DNA of 64,000 bases, taken from contig NZ_SMZJ02000003.1 in the NCBI RefSeq assembly GCF_004358095.2, positions 124,001-188,000 on the forward strand, given 5' to 3'. The notes beneath the pieces were generated by a model, which was not told the origin of the DNA, made no database searches, and saw nothing but the letters and a program-made list of their open reading frames with translations. Below, piece after piece: positions 19,158-27,469 of this stretch. The position numbers were made by a program, and so were the translations under genes. Origin of the DNA: Seonamhaeicola sediminis (lineage in GTDB: Bacteria > Bacteroidota > Bacteroidia > Flavobacteriales > Flavobacteriaceae). Position 1 is the first letter of the stretch. Each line of letters starts with the position of its first letter.

Positions 19158-21332
19158 CTATTGTTTAACAGATTTTGTTTCTGTTTGAGTTTTAGCTGCA
19201 ATAACATTTTTTATTGGATACGATAATTTTAAGTCTTCTAAAACGTTTAGTGCCTCTTCAACGTATACATCTTTAGACAAACTTTTATGCCAACGCTCAC
19301 GCTTTTCCTTTAAATCTGTTGTATCTTGCTCAAAAAGCGATTGTTCAAAAGCATGTGATTTAAATGTTAAATTAGTTTGGTATTGTGATATGGCATCAAA
19401 TACTTTACTCTCCTCTTTTTCATTTTCAATCTGCTCTTTGTACTTTTCATAATTTAGAGATACAACCGTTTGATCAATTTTACTTTTTACCCACCTCGCA
19501 TTTTCTTCAATAAGGTTTAACTGCTCATTACGACTCATACGCTCTTTGCTTCTATTGATGGTTGTATCATAATCATAATAGTACTCCCAAGGTGTAAAGT
19601 CTGCAGATGTAATTTCATCATAAGGTAACGGATTGTCTTTTTCCTTTTCACCAACCTCAATAAAACTAAAGCGCCCAGGCACTTCTACATCACTTTGAAC
19701 GCCTTCTAACTGCACCGAACCACCATTTATTCTATAGTATTTCTGAGTAGTAAAAGCAAGTGCTCCTAAGTCTCCACTGGTATTACTTCTTACCAAATCA
19801 TTTAAATTATAGACGTTTTGAACCGTTCCTTTACCATAGGTTTGTTTACTACCAATTATTATGGCACGTTTATAATCTTGCATAGCAGCAGCCATAATTT
19901 CAGAAGCTGAAGCCGATAATTCATTTACCAGAATAACCAATGGCCCATCCCAAGCAATAGATTTATCTCTATCCTTTAATACTTCTTTATTTGACCCTGT
20001 AGAACGCACCTGAACAACAGGACCTTCTTTAATGAACAAACCTGCCATTTCAACCACTGTTGGTAAAGAACCGCCGCCATTGTTTCTCAAATCTAACACC
20101 AAGCCCTCCATGCCTTCTAACTTTAATCGCTCAATTTCTTTCTTAACATCTTGGGCTGCATTAATATTTTTATAATCATTAAAATCTACATAAAACTTAG
20201 GCAAGTTAATAATGCCGAAAGTTTTTCCATCTTTCTCAACCACAGATGATTTAGCATATGTCTCTCCTAACTCAACCACATCTCTAGTTATAGTAACATC
20301 TTTTATGGTACCATCAACTTTTTTAATGGTAAGGGTTACTTTAGTTCCTTTTGGTCCTTTTATATATTTAATAGCATCATTAATTCGCATTCCAACAATA
20401 TCTATAGGAAACTCTTCGTCTTCTTGCTTCACTTTTAAAATAACATCCTCAACCTCAAGCTCTTGACTTCTCCAAGCGGGGCCTCCAGAAATCAACTCAA
20501 CAATCTTGATATAATCCATACGCTTTTGAAGCCTTGCACCTATTCCTTCTAACTTACCTGACATATCCATATCAAAGGCTTCTTTGCTTCTTGGTGGTAA
20601 ATAATACGTGTGTGGATCAAATTCCTCAACAATGGTGTTTACATAAATTGCAAACCAGTCTTCACGTTTTAAATCATCAATGTTATCATTAAAATAAATT
20701 TCAATAGATTTTAGAGTGGCTTCCCTAGCCTCTTTTTCAACTTCAACTTTGTTCTTTATCTTGTAAGAATCATCACGTTCTTTTGATTGTTCTTCCTGAA
20801 TTTGAATATCATCATAGTTAGAAAGTGTAGAAAATTTAAGTTGTTTTCTCCAACGTTCTCTTAACTGCTTTTTATTTTTAACAAATTCATATTTATCATA
20901 ATCTGTATCAAACGTTTCGTCAATAGAATAATCAAAAGGCTTATCTAAAATTTCTTTATAAACATCCTTGGCTTCTGCTATTCGTTTTAACAATCTTTCA
21001 TGAGTGATATTGAAAAAAGTAACATCTGTAGCTTTAATCTGATCATCCAATTGAAATTTAAATTTTTCAAAATCCTTTATATCAGACTCATAAAAATAAC
21101 GTTTAAACGGATCTAAAGTTTCAATGTAATCATTGAATAATTCCTCAGAAAAGTTATCGTCCATAGCTATAGGATCAAAGTGACCTCGTTCTAAGACAAA
21201 GGTTATTATTTGAACCAACAACTTATCTTTGTCTGGGTTATCAAATGTTTTTGTTGTAAAACTGCACGAGGCAAAAGCAAGCAACAACAATAGGGATAGA
21301 ACTTTATAATTCCTTTTCATAATTTTTTTCAT
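19158..21332 (-). CDS. prc: Carboxy-terminal processing peptidase (Prc/Tsp, S41)
   Basis: A 724-residue periplasmic protease that degrades or trims proteins from their C-termini. A lipoprotein-type signal (LLLAFASC, Cys near residue 23) anchors it. A long helical N-terminal domain precedes a PDZ domain (about residues 245-335), and the S41 catalytic domain has the Ser motif NELSASASEIMAAAMQDY and the Lys motif KQTYGKGTVQ. A C-terminal DUF3340-like helical region follows. The size matches E. coli Prc rather than the shorter CtpA type. It probably shares a transcript with the OppC-like gene. Confidence 0.94.
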   Translation of the reverse strand: MKKIMKRNYKVLSLLLLLAFASCSFTTKTFDNPDKDKLLVQIITFVLERGHFDPIAMDDNFSEELFNDYIETLDPFKRYFYESDIKDFEKFKFQLDDQIKATDVTFFNITHERLLKRIAEAKDVYKEILDKPFDYSIDETFDTDYDKYEFVKNKKQLRERWRKQLKFSTLSNYDDIQIQEEQSKERDDSYKIKNKVEVEKEAREATLKSIEIYFNDNIDDLKREDWFAIYVNTIVEEFDPHTYYLPPRSKEAFDMDMSGKLEGIGARLQKRMDYIKIVELISGGPAWRSQELEVEDVILKVKQEDEEFPIDIVGMRINDAIKYIKGPKGTKVTLTIKKVDGTIKDVTITRDVVELGETYAKSSVVEKDGKTFGIINLPKFYVDFNDYKNINAAQDVKKEIERLKLEGMEGLVLDLRNNGGGSLPTVVEMAGLFIKEGPVVQVRSTGSNKEVLKDRDKSIAWDGPLVILVNELSASASEIMAAAMQDYKRAIIIGSKQTYGKGTVQNVYNLNDLVRSNTSGDLGALAFTTQKYYRINGGSVQLEGVQSDVEVPGRFSFIEVGEKEKDNPLPYDEITSADFTPWEYYYDYDTTINRSKERMSRNEQLNLIEENARWVKSKIDQTVVSLNYEKYKEQIENEKEESKVFDAISQYQTNLTFKSHAFEQSLFEQDTTDLKEKRERWHKSLSKDVYVEEALNVLEDLKLSYPIKNVIAAKTQTETKSVKQ

Positions 21333-21498
21333 CCGATTATTTTTTTGAGTTCTATTAAAAATAATAGTAATTTTTCACTAAAATAAAGAAAAAACTATGC
21401 CAATTAGGGCAAATACCTCTAATTTTTTGTTAAACCAAAGAAAATAAGTGTTTACTAATGAAATTATGTATTTTAGCGATGATTTTACTAAGAATCTA

Positions 21499-22275
21499 AT
21501 GACAGAAAAACCGCTTATATTAGTTACTAACGACGATGGTATCAATGCTCCAGGAATTAGAACGCTAATCAGCGTAATGAATACTATTGGAGATGTTGTG
21601 GTTGTAGCTCCAGATAGCCCTCAAAGTGGCATGGGACACGCCATTACAGTTGATGCAACGCTTTATGTAAATAAAGTTAAAGTTGATGATGGCCCTCAGA
21701 CAGAGTACCGATGTTCCGGTACGCCAGCAGATTGTGTTAAACTTGCTATTAGGGAATTATTGAACAGGAAACCAGATTTATGTGTATCGGGTATCAATCA
21801 TGGCTCAAACTCATCTATTAATGTCATCTATTCTGGAACCATGAGTGCTGCCGTTGAAGCTGGTATTGAAGGTGTTCCTGCTATTGGATTTTCGCTACTA
21901 AACTATGCTTGGGATGCTAATTTTGAAGCTTCTAAAAGTTTTGTAGAAAACATTACAAAAGAGGTTTTAAAAAATAAACTACCTGATGGTGTTGTTTTAA
22001 ACGTAAATATCCCAAACCTTCCCCTAAAAGACATAAAAGGCATAAAGGTTTGCAGACAGGCTAAAGGAAATTGGGTAGAAGCTTTTGATAAACGTCAAAA
22101 TCCGTCTGGCAAGGATTATTATTGGCTCTCTGGAGAATTTATTAATTTAGACAGTGGAACAGATACTGATGAACATGCTTTGGAAAATGGCTACATATCG
22201 GTAGTACCAACACAGTTTGACTTAACTGCACATAAGTTTTTAAAAGAATTAAATACTTGGAATTTAAACAGATGA
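21499..22275 (+). CDS. surE: 5'/3'-nucleotidase SurE
   Basis: SurE is a metal-dependent phosphatase acting on nucleoside 5'- and 3'-monophosphates. The N-terminal metal site VTNDDGINAPG (Asp12, Asp13) and the downstream PDSPQSGMGHAIT, SGTPADCV and SGINHGSN motifs are intact. I chose the ATG at 21499 (258 residues), because it places the first strand as in homologues; a GTG at 21448 would add 17 unconserved residues. The stop codon overlaps the next start as ATGA. Confidence 0.95.
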   Translation: MTEKPLILVTNDDGINAPGIRTLISVMNTIGDVVVVAPDSPQSGMGHAITVDATLYVNKVKVDDGPQTEYRCSGTPADCVKLAIRELLNRKPDLCVSGINHGSNSSINVIYSGTMSAAVEAGIEGVPAIGFSLLNYAWDANFEASKSFVENITKEVLKNKLPDGVVLNVNIPNLPLKDIKGIKVCRQAKGNWVEAFDKRQNPSGKDYYWLSGEFINLDSGTDTDEHALENGYISVVPTQFDLTAHKFLKELNTWNLNR

Positions 22276-22553
22276 AAAAAGAGATTATTATAGGTATGTT
22301 TGTTGGTTTAATTGCAAATAGTGTTGGTTTAATCATTACAGCTACTATATTGGGTAATGGCGACGATTTTACCAACGTAATTAAAGCTGCCGCTAATGAA
22401 GGTTTTTTAGGAAAACTCATTAGTCTAGGAGCCATTTTAAACTTAATTGCCTTTTTTCTGTTTATAAAGAAAAGACAAGATTACAGAGCTAGAGGAGTTC
22501 TTTTAATCACTGTATTTATAGCAGTTTTTACTTTTATTTTTAAACTTTTTTAA
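22272..22553 (+). CDS. Small integral membrane protein between surE and lpxB
   Basis: I do not recognise a named family. The 93-residue product has three hydrophobic segments (about 5-25, 45-62 and 70-90) separated by a short loop and a basic KKRQDYRARG stretch. The ATG at 22272 overlaps the surE stop (ATGA), and lpxB begins 8 bp downstream, so it is translated as part of a surE-lpxB operon. The position suggests an envelope role, but that is only inference. Confidence 0.8.
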   Translation: MKKEIIIGMFVGLIANSVGLIITATILGNGDDFTNVIKAAANEGFLGKLISLGAILNLIAFFLFIKKRQDYRARGVLLITVFIAVFTFIFKLF

Positions 22554-22561
22554 TGCTATAA

Positions 22562-23674
22562 ATGAAATACTATATCCTTGCAGGAGAGGCATCGGGAGAT
22601 TTACATGGCTCTAACCTCATGAAGGCATTGCTAAAAGAAGATGCACATGCCAATATCCGTTTTTGGGGCGGTGACCTTATGCAAGCTGTTGGTGGCACTC
22701 TTGTAAAACATTACAAAGAACGTGCTTTTATGGGATTTATTGAAGTTATCATGAACCTCTCAAAAATCTTCAAACTAATTGCTTTCTGTAAAGAAGATAT
22801 TAAAAATTTTAACCCAGATGTTGTTGTTTTTATTGACAATTCTGGATTTAATCTTCGTATTGCCAAATGGGCTAAAACCGAAGGTTTTAGGACCAACTAT
22901 TATATCTCCCCTCAGGTTTGGGCTTCAAGAGCCAGTAGGGTGGCCTCTATAAAACGTGATATAGATGCTATGTATGTAATTCTTCCTTTTGTAAAACCTT
23001 TCTATGAAAAATATGGTTATAAAGTTCATTTTGTTGGACACCCTTTAATAGATGCTATTGCTCAACGAAAACAAACAGATATAACAAAATTTAAAAAAGA
23101 ACACAATTTAAACAATAAACCAATTATTGCATTACTACCAGGAAGCAGAAAACAGGAAATTAAAAAGATGCTTTCGGTCATGCTAAGTTTGGTAGATGAT
23201 TTTAAAGAGTATCAGTTTGTGGTTGGTGGTGCTCCCAGTCAAGAATACAGTTTCTATGAGCAGTTTATTAAAACCAATAATGTAAAGTTTATCACCAATA
23301 AAACCTATGATTTATTGAGTGTTTCTTATGCTGCCTTGGTTACTTCTGGTACCGCTACTTTAGAAACGGCACTATTTAAAGTTCCACAAGTGGTTTGTTA
23401 TAAAGGTAGTGCTATTTCGTATCATATTGCAAAACGAATCATTACTTTAAAGTTTATCTCTTTAGTAAACTTGGTAATGGATAAAGAAGTAGTTACTGAA
23501 CTTATTCAAAACGATTTCAATAAAAAACAACTCAAAAAAGAGTTTATTGCTATTCTAGATACTAAAAACCGAAAACGCATTTTTGAAGACTATTATGAAT
23601 TAGAAAAAGCATTAGGCGGAAAAGGAGCAAGCCAAAAAACAGCTAAGTTAATTTACCAATCTATAAAACCTTAA
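22562..23674 (+). CDS. lpxB: Lipid-A-disaccharide synthase LpxB
   Basis: LpxB (family GT19) joins UDP-2,3-diacylglucosamine and lipid X to form the lipid A disaccharide at the inner membrane. The 370 residues start with the family motif AGEASGDLHGSNLM and include FIDNSGFNLR, the ISPQVWASRASRV segment, FVGHPLID, the LLPGSRKQEI nucleotide-binding region and SGTATLETAL. Its presence confirms a lipopolysaccharide-producing Gram-negative envelope. Confidence 0.96.
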   Translation: MKYYILAGEASGDLHGSNLMKALLKEDAHANIRFWGGDLMQAVGGTLVKHYKERAFMGFIEVIMNLSKIFKLIAFCKEDIKNFNPDVVVFIDNSGFNLRIAKWAKTEGFRTNYYISPQVWASRASRVASIKRDIDAMYVILPFVKPFYEKYGYKVHFVGHPLIDAIAQRKQTDITKFKKEHNLNNKPIIALLPGSRKQEIKKMLSVMLSLVDDFKEYQFVVGGAPSQEYSFYEQFIKTNNVKFITNKTYDLLSVSYAALVTSGTATLETALFKVPQVVCYKGSAISYHIAKRIITLKFISLVNLVMDKEVVTELIQNDFNKKQLKKEFIAILDTKNRKRIFEDYYELEKALGGKGASQKTAKLIYQSIKP

Positions 23675-23676
23675 TA

Positions 23677-24225
23677 ATGAAAAAGGTTCTTTTATTATTA
23701 ATTTTTATCTTAACCCTTGGAAGCTGCAAATCTTCAAAAAAAGCTAAAAACAAAAAGGATTCAACCTCAGAAGTTATTACAAAGAAATCAGAAACTGATA
23801 GTTCTGATGGCATTTACGATACCAATGCGAAAACCTCAACCACAAAAGCTGAAGACGTTGTTAAATTTGCTGTACAGTTTAAAGGTGTTAGGTATAAATG
23901 GGGAGGCACTACCAAGACAGGAATGGATTGCTCTGGGCTGGTTTATGAGTCATTTAGAGCGCATGATATTTATTTACCTAGAATCTCTAGAGACATGGCA
24001 AAAAAAGGAAAAAAAATAAAACTCAAAGAAGTTCAAGAAGGTGATCTACTTTTCTTTAAAACTAAAAACCGTAGAAATGCCATTAACCATGTGGGATTGG
24101 TTATAAAAGCTACAGAAAAGATTTTAGAGTTTATTCATGCCACTACAAAAAAAGGTGTTATTGTCTCCCAACTTTCTGAAGATTATTGGAACAAGGCATT
24201 TGTTGAAGCGCGTCGAATATTATAG
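23677..24225 (+). CDS. NlpC/P60 family lipoprotein (probable peptidoglycan endopeptidase)
   Basis: A 182-residue lipoprotein with signal peptide and lipobox LGSC (Cys17), a Lys/Ser-rich linker and an NlpC/P60 domain from about residue 58. The catalytic triad is visible: Cys85 in MDCSGLVY, His138 in NHVGLV and His154 in IHATT. Family members cut peptide stems of peptidoglycan in the periplasm. It starts 2 bp after lpxB, so it is co-transcribed with it. Confidence 0.93.
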   Translation: MKKVLLLLIFILTLGSCKSSKKAKNKKDSTSEVITKKSETDSSDGIYDTNAKTSTTKAEDVVKFAVQFKGVRYKWGGTTKTGMDCSGLVYESFRAHDIYLPRISRDMAKKGKKIKLKEVQEGDLLFFKTKNRRNAINHVGLVIKATEKILEFIHATTKKGVIVSQLSEDYWNKAFVEARRIL

Positions 24226-24246
24226 GATATTTTTTATCTTTCAGCT

Positions 24247-26286
24247 ATGCAGCTACTCAATTTTACTGTCATTAAACTCACCATTTGTCTTATAATTGGT
24301 ATAGTAGCTAGCTACTTAGTTAATATTTCTACACAAACCTCCTTATACTTAACATGCTCTTTATTTTTCATTCTAATAGTTGTTTTTATTGTAGTCAAAA
24401 AACAATTTATAAAAACCATTTGGTTTGGAGTTTTAAGCTTCTTAACCATGATTTCTATTGGAATTTTAACCACTAGTTTTCATAGTGAAAAGAACTTACC
24501 AAATCATTACTCACAACATATTCTAGACTCAAAGGACACTCTTAAATTGGTATCATTTAGAATACGGGAAGTTTTAAAACCGGGAACATATTATGATAAA
24601 TATGTTATTGATATTTTAAAGATTAATGATACCGAAGTAAACGGAAAGTCACTTTTAAATATTGAAAAAGACTCACTACAATCGGCTTTAAAGGTAGATG
24701 ATATTTATATTACAAAAAGTGATTTTAAAGACCTAACCCCCCCATTAAACCCTAATCAATTTGATTACAAAAATTACTTAGAAAAAAAATACATATACCA
24801 TCAGCTGTTTATTAAAAAGCAATCGCTTATGATGGTGAGTGCTAACACGCACACCTTGTTTGGACTTGCAAACAACATAAGAGAGTATATAAACTTCCAT
24901 TTAAAACCCTATAATTTTGAACCTGATGAATTGGCCATAATTAACGCACTGTTTTTAGGCCAAAGACAGGATATTAGTGAAGAGGTTTATTCTAGTTACA
25001 CCAACGCAGGAGCTGTACATATTTTGGCGGTTTCAGGGTTACACGTTGGTATAATTTTACTTATTTTAAATTTTGTTTTTAAACCCATTGAACAGTTAAA
25101 AAGAGGTTATCTTTTAAAAACCATTCTATTAGTTTCTATTCTTTGGGCTTTTGCTGTAATTGCAGGTTTATCTGCTTCTGTAACAAGAGCGGTAACCATG
25201 TTTAGTATTGTTGCTGTAGCTATGAACTTGAAACGGCCTACCAATATTTTTAATACGTTGGCTATTTCAATGTTTATTATTTTGTTATTTAAACCTCTAT
25301 TTATTTTTGATGTTGGTTTTCAGCTAAGCTACTTGGCTGTTTTTGCTATTGTTATAATTGATCCGCTTTTATACAAGCTTTGGAAACCTAAAAATTGGCT
25401 TTTAGACAAATACTGGCACACACTTACCGTTACTATGGCAGCTCAATTTGGAATTATCCCAGTAAGCCTTTATTACTTTCATCAATTTCCGGGATTGTTC
25501 TTTATTTCAAATTTAGTCATCATACCTCTTTTAGGAATTATTTTAGGGTTTGGTATTTTAGTTTTACTACTAGCCATTTTAAATGTGTTACCTCAATTTG
25601 TAGCCTCTAGTTTTGGTTATGTTATTGGTTGGATGAATAGCGTTGTTACTTGGATATCAAATCAAGAAACCTTTCTAATTAAAGATATTCCGTTTGGTGT
25701 TTTACAAGTAGTAGCATCTTATATTCTGGTTGTTTCTTTAGTTAGGTTATTTATAAAAAAGAATTACAAAGCCCTTAAATTGTTTTTAATTGCAGTAATA
25801 CTTTTTCAAGTATCGGTTATCTATACCCAATATCAATCACCAAAAAATCAATTCATTGTATTTCACAAAAGTAGACATAGTTTAATTGGTAATATTACCA
25901 AAAACAAAATTACAGTAGCAAATGATTTTGACAGTATTACACAATTACAAAACAAAATCATAAAAGATTATACAATTGGCAATTATATAGGTAACATTGA
26001 AAACACCGCTATAGAAACGCTTTATTTACTTAATAACAAGAAAGTTTTGGTAGTAGACAGCTTAGGCATATACAATGTAAAATCTATAAAACCTGATTAT
26101 ATTTTATTAAGACAATCACCTAAATTAAACTTAGATAGATTGATAGATTCCGTTAAACCAAAACATATCATTGCTGATGGAAGCAACTATAAATCTTATA
26201 TAGAAAATTGGGAGCGTACTTGCATAAAACGAAAACTCCCTTTTCACCAAACTAGTAAAAAAGGAGCTTTTATAATAAACTACTAA
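24247..26286 (+). CDS. ComEC/Rec2-family membrane protein lacking the metal-dependent nuclease motif
   Basis: A 679-residue polytopic inner-membrane protein. It has N-terminal helices, a DUF4131-type extracytoplasmic domain (about residues 90-205) and the competence domain with the conserved AVSGLHVGIIL segment near 260, RAVTMF and FDVGFQLSYLAVFAI. In transformable bacteria ComEC passes single-stranded DNA across the inner membrane. The C-terminal region (about 535-679) resembles the metallo-beta-lactamase-like domain in size, but no HxHxDH motif can be seen, so nuclease activity is doubtful. It lies 21 bp after the NlpC gene. Confidence 0.9.
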   Translation: MQLLNFTVIKLTICLIIGIVASYLVNISTQTSLYLTCSLFFILIVVFIVVKKQFIKTIWFGVLSFLTMISIGILTTSFHSEKNLPNHYSQHILDSKDTLKLVSFRIREVLKPGTYYDKYVIDILKINDTEVNGKSLLNIEKDSLQSALKVDDIYITKSDFKDLTPPLNPNQFDYKNYLEKKYIYHQLFIKKQSLMMVSANTHTLFGLANNIREYINFHLKPYNFEPDELAIINALFLGQRQDISEEVYSSYTNAGAVHILAVSGLHVGIILLILNFVFKPIEQLKRGYLLKTILLVSILWAFAVIAGLSASVTRAVTMFSIVAVAMNLKRPTNIFNTLAISMFIILLFKPLFIFDVGFQLSYLAVFAIVIIDPLLYKLWKPKNWLLDKYWHTLTVTMAAQFGIIPVSLYYFHQFPGLFFISNLVIIPLLGIILGFGILVLLLAILNVLPQFVASSFGYVIGWMNSVVTWISNQETFLIKDIPFGVLQVVASYILVVSLVRLFIKKNYKALKLFLIAVILFQVSVIYTQYQSPKNQFIVFHKSRHSLIGNITKNKITVANDFDSITQLQNKIIKDYTIGNYIGNIENTAIETLYLLNNKKVLVVDSLGIYNVKSIKPDYILLRQSPKLNLDRLIDSVKPKHIIADGSNYKSYIENWERTCIKRKLPFHQTSKKGAFIINY

Positions 26287-26290
26287 AGTA

Positions 26291-26767
26291 TTACAGTGTC
26301 TTGTTAATTATATTGTTGGCCACATTTAACCAAGCTGTTGCACCCCCTCTAACATATCCTGTTTTTCCTAAACTTTTAAGATTAGTTCTACCATCAGACA
26401 TCTTTTCTGGAATCACAAAATGAACCGTTGGATAACCTCTTACTTGGAACATACTTTGTAACTGCAAATTTTGGTTTCTTATTTTTTGATCTTGAGGAGT
26501 TCTTCTTGGAAAATCCAACTCTACCAGCACTACATTATTTGACCACTCTTCAAAATCATTAGTCTCGAATACCTCCTTTTGGAGCTTTTTACACCATCCG
26601 CACCAATCAGATCCTGTAAAAAATAATAATACTTTTTTATTCTCTTTAGAAGCTACATTTAAAGCTAGATTTAGATCTGTATGCCATTGTACTCTTTGTT
26701 GAGCGAAAGCTTTACTGGAACTTATAGTTACAAGAAATATGACAAAAAGTATTTTTTTCATTTTCAT
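26291..26767 (-). CDS. Secreted thioredoxin-fold protein (WCGWC)
   Basis: A 158-residue periplasmic protein with an N-terminal signal peptide ending near AFAQQ. The thioredoxin-like domain carries the active-site motif SDWCGWCKKL near residue 52 and the cis-proline loop VRGYPTVHF near 110. The CGWC motif, an aromatic preceding the second Cys, is common in Bacteroidota DUF255/thioredoxin_7 proteins. It probably acts in thiol-disulfide exchange, but the partner is unknown. It is convergent with the ComEC gene and downstream of a similar protein. Confidence 0.87.
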   Translation of the reverse strand: MKMKKILFVIFLVTISSSKAFAQQRVQWHTDLNLALNVASKENKKVLLFFTGSDWCGWCKKLQKEVFETNDFEEWSNNVVLVELDFPRRTPQDQKIRNQNLQLQSMFQVRGYPTVHFVIPEKMSDGRTNLKSLGKTGYVRGGATAWLNVANNIINKTL

Positions 26768-26799
26768 TTAGTTTAATAACACACTACAAATGTAAATTA

Positions 26800-27348
26800 T
26801 TATCCTTCGAATTCAGGTTTAAATGCCTTATAATACTCATTAAACTTTTCCTGAGTATCCATTCCTTTATGATCATCATTTTTAAACATCTTCAAATACA
26901 ACTCAAGCTGAATTGGTGTTTTATACCCTCGAAGTGGAAAAATAAGTTTACCCTTCTCATCTATAAAAACAATAGTTGGGTAAGCCTGTACCTGAAAGTA
27001 TCTTGATAACTCATGAGCCGAATTTCTCCTATTTACTAAGTCAGGGTTATAATTAGGATTTGAAAACTTTTTACCATCATAAGAAACCTCCTCATTTCCT
27101 TCGGCATTAAACTTTACAGCATAATAATATTTATTAACATAATCTACCACATCTTTATTATGAAATGTATTTCTATCAAGCATTTTACAAGGACCACACC
27201 AATTGGTGTAAACATCCATCATAATTTTTTTTGGTGCCGTTTTTTGAAGTGCCAGAGCTTCATTAAAAGTCACCCAATTAATCTCCTGAGCCATACTTTT
27301 TGTAGTAACAAGCACCAAGAACATCATTATATATAATATCTTTTTCAT
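26800..27348 (-). CDS. Secreted thioredoxin family protein (WCGPC)
   Basis: A 182-residue protein with a signal peptide (cleavage probably after SMAQ) and a thioredoxin fold with the classical TNWCGPCKML active site near residue 48. The cis-proline loop VQAYPTIVFID lies near 123. About 25 residues between the active site and the cis-proline loop form an insertion (VSYDGKKFSNPNYNPD). It is 32 bp upstream of the second thioredoxin-like gene, and the two may act as a pair on envelope proteins. Confidence 0.87.
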   Translation of the reverse strand: MKKILYIMMFLVLVTTKSMAQEINWVTFNEALALQKTAPKKIMMDVYTNWCGPCKMLDRNTFHNKDVVDYVNKYYYAVKFNAEGNEEVSYDGKKFSNPNYNPDLVNRRNSAHELSRYFQVQAYPTIVFIDEKGKLIFPLRGYKTPIQLELYLKMFKNDDHKGMDTQEKFNEYYKAFKPEFEG

Positions 27349-27418
27349 ATTTATTTAGAACATTTATAATACATTAAAACTCATATAATAAGTTTCAAAA
27401 TGTATTCCGAACATACAA

Positions 27419-27444
27419 AAAATGCTCCTAATCAGGAGCATTTT
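27419..27444 (-). terminator. Rho-independent terminator after the POT transporter operon
   Basis: A perfect 10-bp stem (AAAATGCTCC / GGAGCATTTT) closes a 6-base loop. Read on the minus strand the stem is followed by further T residues. It lies 26 bp after the stop of the peptide transporter gene and separates that operon from the thioredoxin pair. Confidence 0.85.
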
Positions 27445-27469
27445 GACTATTTTTTAACGATTTATTCGA

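Noticed and set aside
21448-21498. Upstream GTG start for surE
   Set aside because: The extra 17 residues do not resemble SurE N-termini, which begin just before the NDDG motif.
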